In this document: positions 5,246-7,708 of the stretch, in pieces
How the letters are laid out: each line of letters opens with the position of its first letter
Position numbering within the stretch: position 1 is the stretch's first letter
Assembly (NCBI GenBank): GCA_028711675.1
Contig: JAQTRT010000150.1
Coordinates: 1-7,708 of the forward strand
Direction of reading: 5' to 3'
Origin: a bacterium
Lineage (GTDB): Bacteria; Spirochaetota; JAHITG01
Length of the DNA: 7,708 nucleotides
The notes under the pieces: generated by a model
Database searches by the model: none
The model's input: the letters and a program-made list of their open reading frames with translations, nothing else
What the model was told of the DNA's origin: nothing
Made by a program: the position numbers and the translations under genes

Positions 5246-6925
5246 TTATTTTCTCCGGCTGCGGAAGATATCCGCAAAGAGCAGAAGCAGCAGAAAGAAA
5301 GCCAGCAAAAACCCGGCAAGGGAGAAGAGAGGGTAACCTGCCAGTTGTGGCTTCACATCCGTGTGCAGGATAAAAAAAGAACCCACAATCAACGATGCGG
5401 AAATGATACTGTAGACAAGACGGTTCACGATCCTGTGTAAATTATCGATGAAAGTATGTATCTCCATCAGTTCAAATCTGATCTTCAGCTGTCCCCGTTC
5501 CATTTTATCGATGATATCGTCCACCCGTGACGGGAGCAGTTCCAGGAGCCCCTGAAAGGAAAAGATGAACCTCTTCATTTTCCTGAAGACCTCGAATACG
5601 GAGAACTCCTCGGCCAGCAGGGACCTGACAAAAGGCTTGATTTTTTCCACAAGGGGAAAATCCGGATCGATCTGCTGGACGATGCTTTCCAGGTGGATGA
5701 GGGCCCTGATGAGAAGGAACAGATTGGTCGGGATCTTGATCCTGTACCTTGTCATGATATCGAATATCTCCATCAGAACATCCCGGACCGGTATCTCGGA
5801 CAAAGTGGCACTATAGTACTGGTCGATCAAATCGCCCAGATCGTTCTGAAAATCCATTTCATCCTGCTGGCTCTGGAAAATGACCAGCTTCTTGACGAAG
5901 AACGTGAACGTGGTTGTGTCGCGGTTTAAAAAAGCCTGAAGCAGTTTAATGAGCACATTCTTGCTCAGTTCATCGAGCCGTCCCAGCAGTCCGAAATCGA
6001 TAAAAGCGATCTTGTTCTCGGTCAGGATAAGGATGTTGCCTGGATGCGGGTCGCCGTGGAACAGACGGTACGAGAAGATCTGCCGGAAAAGGGAATTGGC
6101 CAGGTTGTGGGCAATGTGCTTCTTATTCCATTTCTTCTTTTCCAGAGCAGCTATGTCCGTAATTTTATATCCTTTGAGCTGCTCCAGGATCAGGACCTTA
6201 CGGGAACAGAACTCCGTGTAGACCTTGGGCACATAAATATCCTTATCCTTCACCAGATTCCTGGCAAAACGCCTGATGTTCTTCATTTCATACAGGAAAT
6301 TGGTCTCTTTCAGTATGCTCTTTCTCAGCTCATGGATAATGGCCCGGGGATCGATGACAAGGTTCTCTTTCAGGTATTTTTCCGACATCCTGGCCAGATA
6401 CTGAAGAATCTCGAAGTCCGTCTGAATGGTCTCTATCACGCCGGGTTTCAGTATCTTGATCACCACATGTTCACCGGACACAAGACAGGCCTGATGGATC
6501 TGGGAAATGGATGCAGACCCCACCGGCACAGGATCGATGGATTGAAAGACCTCCGGAACAGGATGAGGCCATTCTTTTTCAAGGATCTGCCGCATAAGGG
6601 AAAAGTCAAGGGACGGTGTATTATCCTGAAGTTTTTCGAACTCCTTGCAGTAGGAAACGGGAATAAGGTCCGAACGCGTACTCAGGATCTGGCCCAGCTT
6701 GATAAAGGTGGGTCCAAGATCCTCGAATATCTTCCTGATCCTTATCTCAGGCGAGAGGTCAAAGATGTTCCGGTTGGTTTTCTTGTACAGCTTGGCGAAC
6801 GGGACATACCGCTCCAGGTGGGATTTGTCGATGATAAAACCGAAACCATATTTAATAAGTATCTGGAGGATGTTGGTCAGCCGTTTGATATTACGGAATA
6901 TATGGCTTGATTTATGTAGTTCCAT
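5246..6925 (-). CDS. ubiB: AarF/ABC1/UbiB-family protein kinase-like membrane protein
   Basis: A 559-aa atypical protein-kinase-like ATPase. Family members aid ubiquinone (coenzyme Q) biosynthesis or lipid handling at membranes. Visible are the family KxGQ motif in FIKLGQILSTRSDLIP (74-89), the nucleotide loop GSASISQIH (136-144), the VVIK lysine (K157), the conserved Glu region KETNFLYE (206-213), the catalytic HGDPHPGN (290-297) and DFG (310-312). Two hydrophobic helices at the C-terminus (about 502-520 and 532-551), ending in a basic RSRRK, anchor it to the membrane, as in bacterial UbiB. The usual Ala-rich loop (AAAS) is GSAS here. The ATG at 6925 lies 11 bases after the phasin-like stop and has no clear ribosome site, so translation probably depends on coupling. 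No ubiquinone-pathway gene is in the window, so the ubiB symbol states family membership only. If the organism makes menaquinone or no quinone, the job would differ. Confidence 0.92.
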   Translation of the reverse strand: MELHKSSHIFRNIKRLTNILQILIKYGFGFIIDKSHLERYVPFAKLYKKTNRNIFDLSPEIRIRKIFEDLGPTFIKLGQILSTRSDLIPVSYCKEFEKLQDNTPSLDFSLMRQILEKEWPHPVPEVFQSIDPVPVGSASISQIHQACLVSGEHVVIKILKPGVIETIQTDFEILQYLARMSEKYLKENLVIDPRAIIHELRKSILKETNFLYEMKNIRRFARNLVKDKDIYVPKVYTEFCSRKVLILEQLKGYKITDIAALEKKKWNKKHIAHNLANSLFRQIFSYRLFHGDPHPGNILILTENKIAFIDFGLLGRLDELSKNVLIKLLQAFLNRDTTTFTFFVKKLVIFQSQQDEMDFQNDLGDLIDQYYSATLSEIPVRDVLMEIFDIMTRYRIKIPTNLFLLIRALIHLESIVQQIDPDFPLVEKIKPFVRSLLAEEFSVFEVFRKMKRFIFSFQGLLELLPSRVDDIIDKMERGQLKIRFELMEIHTFIDNLHRIVNRLVYSIISASLIVGSFFILHTDVKPQLAGYPLFSLAGFLLAFFLLLLLFADIFRSRRK

Positions 6926-6936
6926 CTGAAACAGTC

Positions 6937-7224
6937 TTATTTTTTCTTTAATTTTTCGATCTCAGCCCGGAGTTCATTCACGTCCTTCTGCGTGGGGATA
7001 TCCAGCTTCTTCATCAGGCCGGCCAGCATTTTCTCAAGCTTCCTGTCCAGTTCTTTTTCAGCCTTCTCCCCTTTATCCACAAGCTGGTTGACCAGGGACC
7101 TGGCATCGGACTTGCTGATATTGCCTTTTTCCATGATCTGTTCAACGGCTTTCTCGATTTTTTCCTTTGTCAGGACAAGAGCGCCCAGACCCAGCTGCAA
7201 CAGAGTCGTTCCGGTTTTTTTCAT
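6937..7224 (-). CDS. Phasin-like small coiled-coil protein
   Basis: A 95-aa protein. The N-terminus (1-19) has a mildly hydrophobic stretch, LLQLGLGALVL. After that it is almost wholly charged helix: heptad-like KIEKAVEQIMEKG (22-34), a DARSLVNQLVDKGEKAEKEL stretch (40-59), then LDIPTQKDVNELRAEIEKLKKK (74-95). The closing pattern, a short turn with IPT followed by a charged coiled coil, is characteristic of proteins annotated as phasin-family or polyhydroxyalkanoate granule-associated regulators. Those are commonly short and are often found beside an AarF/UbiB gene. The start at 7224 is chosen because AAGGAG lies 7 bases upstream. A longer frame from 7302 would begin inside the promoter -35 box and has no ribosome site. 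No PHA synthase or depolymerase is in view, so granule binding is unproven; it may be a partner or scaffold for the adjacent UbiB. Confidence 0.75.
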   Translation of the reverse strand: MKKTGTTLLQLGLGALVLTKEKIEKAVEQIMEKGNISKSDARSLVNQLVDKGEKAEKELDRKLEKMLAGLMKKLDIPTQKDVNELRAEIEKLKKK

Positions 7225-7274
7225 GATATAACTCCTTTGATCTTGTCGATCTTGCGTCAAATTCACATGATTAA

Positions 7275-7305
7275 AGTTTATCAATTTAAAATAGGTTGTC
7301 AACCT
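7275..7305 (-). promoter_or_regulatory. Promoter of the phasin-ubiB unit with an overlapping palindrome
   Basis: On the minus strand a perfect TTGACA (7302-7297) is followed after 16 bases by TAAACT (7280-7275, four of six -10 matches), giving a leader of about 44 bases to the ATG at 7224. The -35 box is embedded in a 13-base palindrome AGGTTGTCAACCT (7293-7305, 6-bp arms and one central base), the position and size of a repressor operator. No regulator gene is nearby. The spacer on to 7503 shows no further gene, only AT-rich tracts (7361-7400) and a possible -10 TATTAT (7475-7480) for the lipoprotein without a good -35. Confidence 0.5.
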
Positions 7306-7503
7306 GATATTAAGCGCGGCCAGCCAATTAATTCCGGCAGATGAGCCCGCTCTGGACTCTTTATATATTTCTTAAAAAGCTTTTAACTTTTTTTGTAAAA
7401 GGACATCCAATAAAGTAAGAACAGGCTGAATACCGGTTCTTTTCCGGACGGGCGGTCAGGCCTTGATCCTGAAATATTATAAAAGCCGGTAAAAGGAGAG
7501 AAA

Positions 7504-7708
7504 ATGACGCTTTTTACGGATAAAGATAAATTATTCCTATCAACCGTGCTCATTATCCTTTTTCTGATCTCCTGCGGAGATATCAGCGATTCCCAATTGT
7601 CTGAATTGACTGAACCGGGAACAGCGCTTCTGGAAGAGCGGCTTGACCTGGATAAAGAGCAGGCGGTAAAAGCAAAACAGATTTACAGCCAGGAAATTAA
7701 ACTTTTCG
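7504..7708 (+). CDS. Lipoprotein of unknown function, 5' part only
   Basis: The first 68 codons of an exported lipoprotein; the 3' end is beyond the window. The N-terminus MTLFTDKDK is followed by the hydrophobic segment LFLSTVLIILFLISC (10-24). Its end, LISC, is a textbook lipobox, with Cys24 as the lipidated residue after signal peptidase II cleavage. The +2 residue is Gly, then Asp. The mature part is acidic and helical (QLSELTEP, LLEERLDLDKEQAVKAKQIYSQEI). The LDLDKEQ...QIY pattern recalls the L-x-L-x-x-E-Q helices of Spy/CpxP-like periplasmic proteins, but too little is present to claim it. The start ATG is set by AGGAG (7494-7498) 5 bases upstream. It is divergent from the phasin-ubiB unit across a spacer of about 280 bases. 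Confidence 0.82.
   Translation, partial: MTLFTDKDKLFLSTVLIILFLISCGDISDSQLSELTEPGTALLEERLDLDKEQAVKAKQIYSQEIKLF

Noticed and set aside
6044..6910. A 288-codon plus-strand ORF opposite ubiB
   Set aside because: It lies wholly antisense to a gene with all UbiB motifs. It shows no recognisable domain, and its length is explained by the codon bias of the opposite strand.
6937..7302. A longer, 121-aa version of the phasin-like protein
   Set aside because: Its extra 26 residues are encoded by the promoter and leader; the ATG at 7224 has the ribosome site and begins the family-like sequence.

Overview
The window is an ordinary-looking stretch of chromosome from a mid-GC, probably diderm bacterium. 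Evidence for diderm is a lipoprotein signal peptide with a lipobox at the right edge and an AarF/UbiB-type kinase. I cannot place the organism firmly. The unusual Rho and Ndk variants and the UbiB-phasin pair would suit an uncultivated lineage, but this is inference. I see no phage, IS transposase, CRISPR array, rRNA or tRNA.

Layout, left to right. Positions 1-198 hold no secure gene, only a possible 3' tail of an ORF (1-102) and an AT-rich promoter region. A RhlE-like DEAD-box RNA helicase (199-1497, +) converges, with a 4-base gap, on a two-gene minus-strand unit. That unit is a DMT-superfamily (NIPA/EamA-like) membrane protein (2292-3200) followed, with overlap, by a class I SAM-dependent methyltransferase (1502-2305). 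The divergent spacer between the membrane protein and rho (3201-3429) contains a near-100-base element with perfect 32-bp inverted arms (3243-3341). This is the most conspicuous non-coding structure here. Next are a short Rho termination factor (3430-4533, +) and nucleoside diphosphate kinase (4690-5196, +). Ndk converges on a second minus-strand unit, a small phasin-like coiled-coil protein (6937-7224) followed 11 bases later by an AarF/ABC1/UbiB kinase-like membrane protein (5246-6925). A divergent spacer of about 280 bases leads to the first 68 codons of a lipoprotein (7504 onward, +) that runs off the window.

How the genes fit together: the helicase and Rho both translocate on RNA and could both act in RNA turnover or termination, but they are separate transcription units. 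Ndk balances the nucleotide pools. The phasin-like protein and UbiB are probably co-transcribed from one promoter that carries a palindrome over its -35 box. The methyltransferase and transporter are probably co-transcribed too, with unknown substrates.

The points most worth a second look are the large palindrome beside rho, the Rho itself (no N-terminal helical domain, and the aromatic residues of its primary RNA-binding motif replaced while the ATPase core is intact), and the operator-like palindrome upstream of the phasin-ubiB unit. I found no convincing new multi-gene system.
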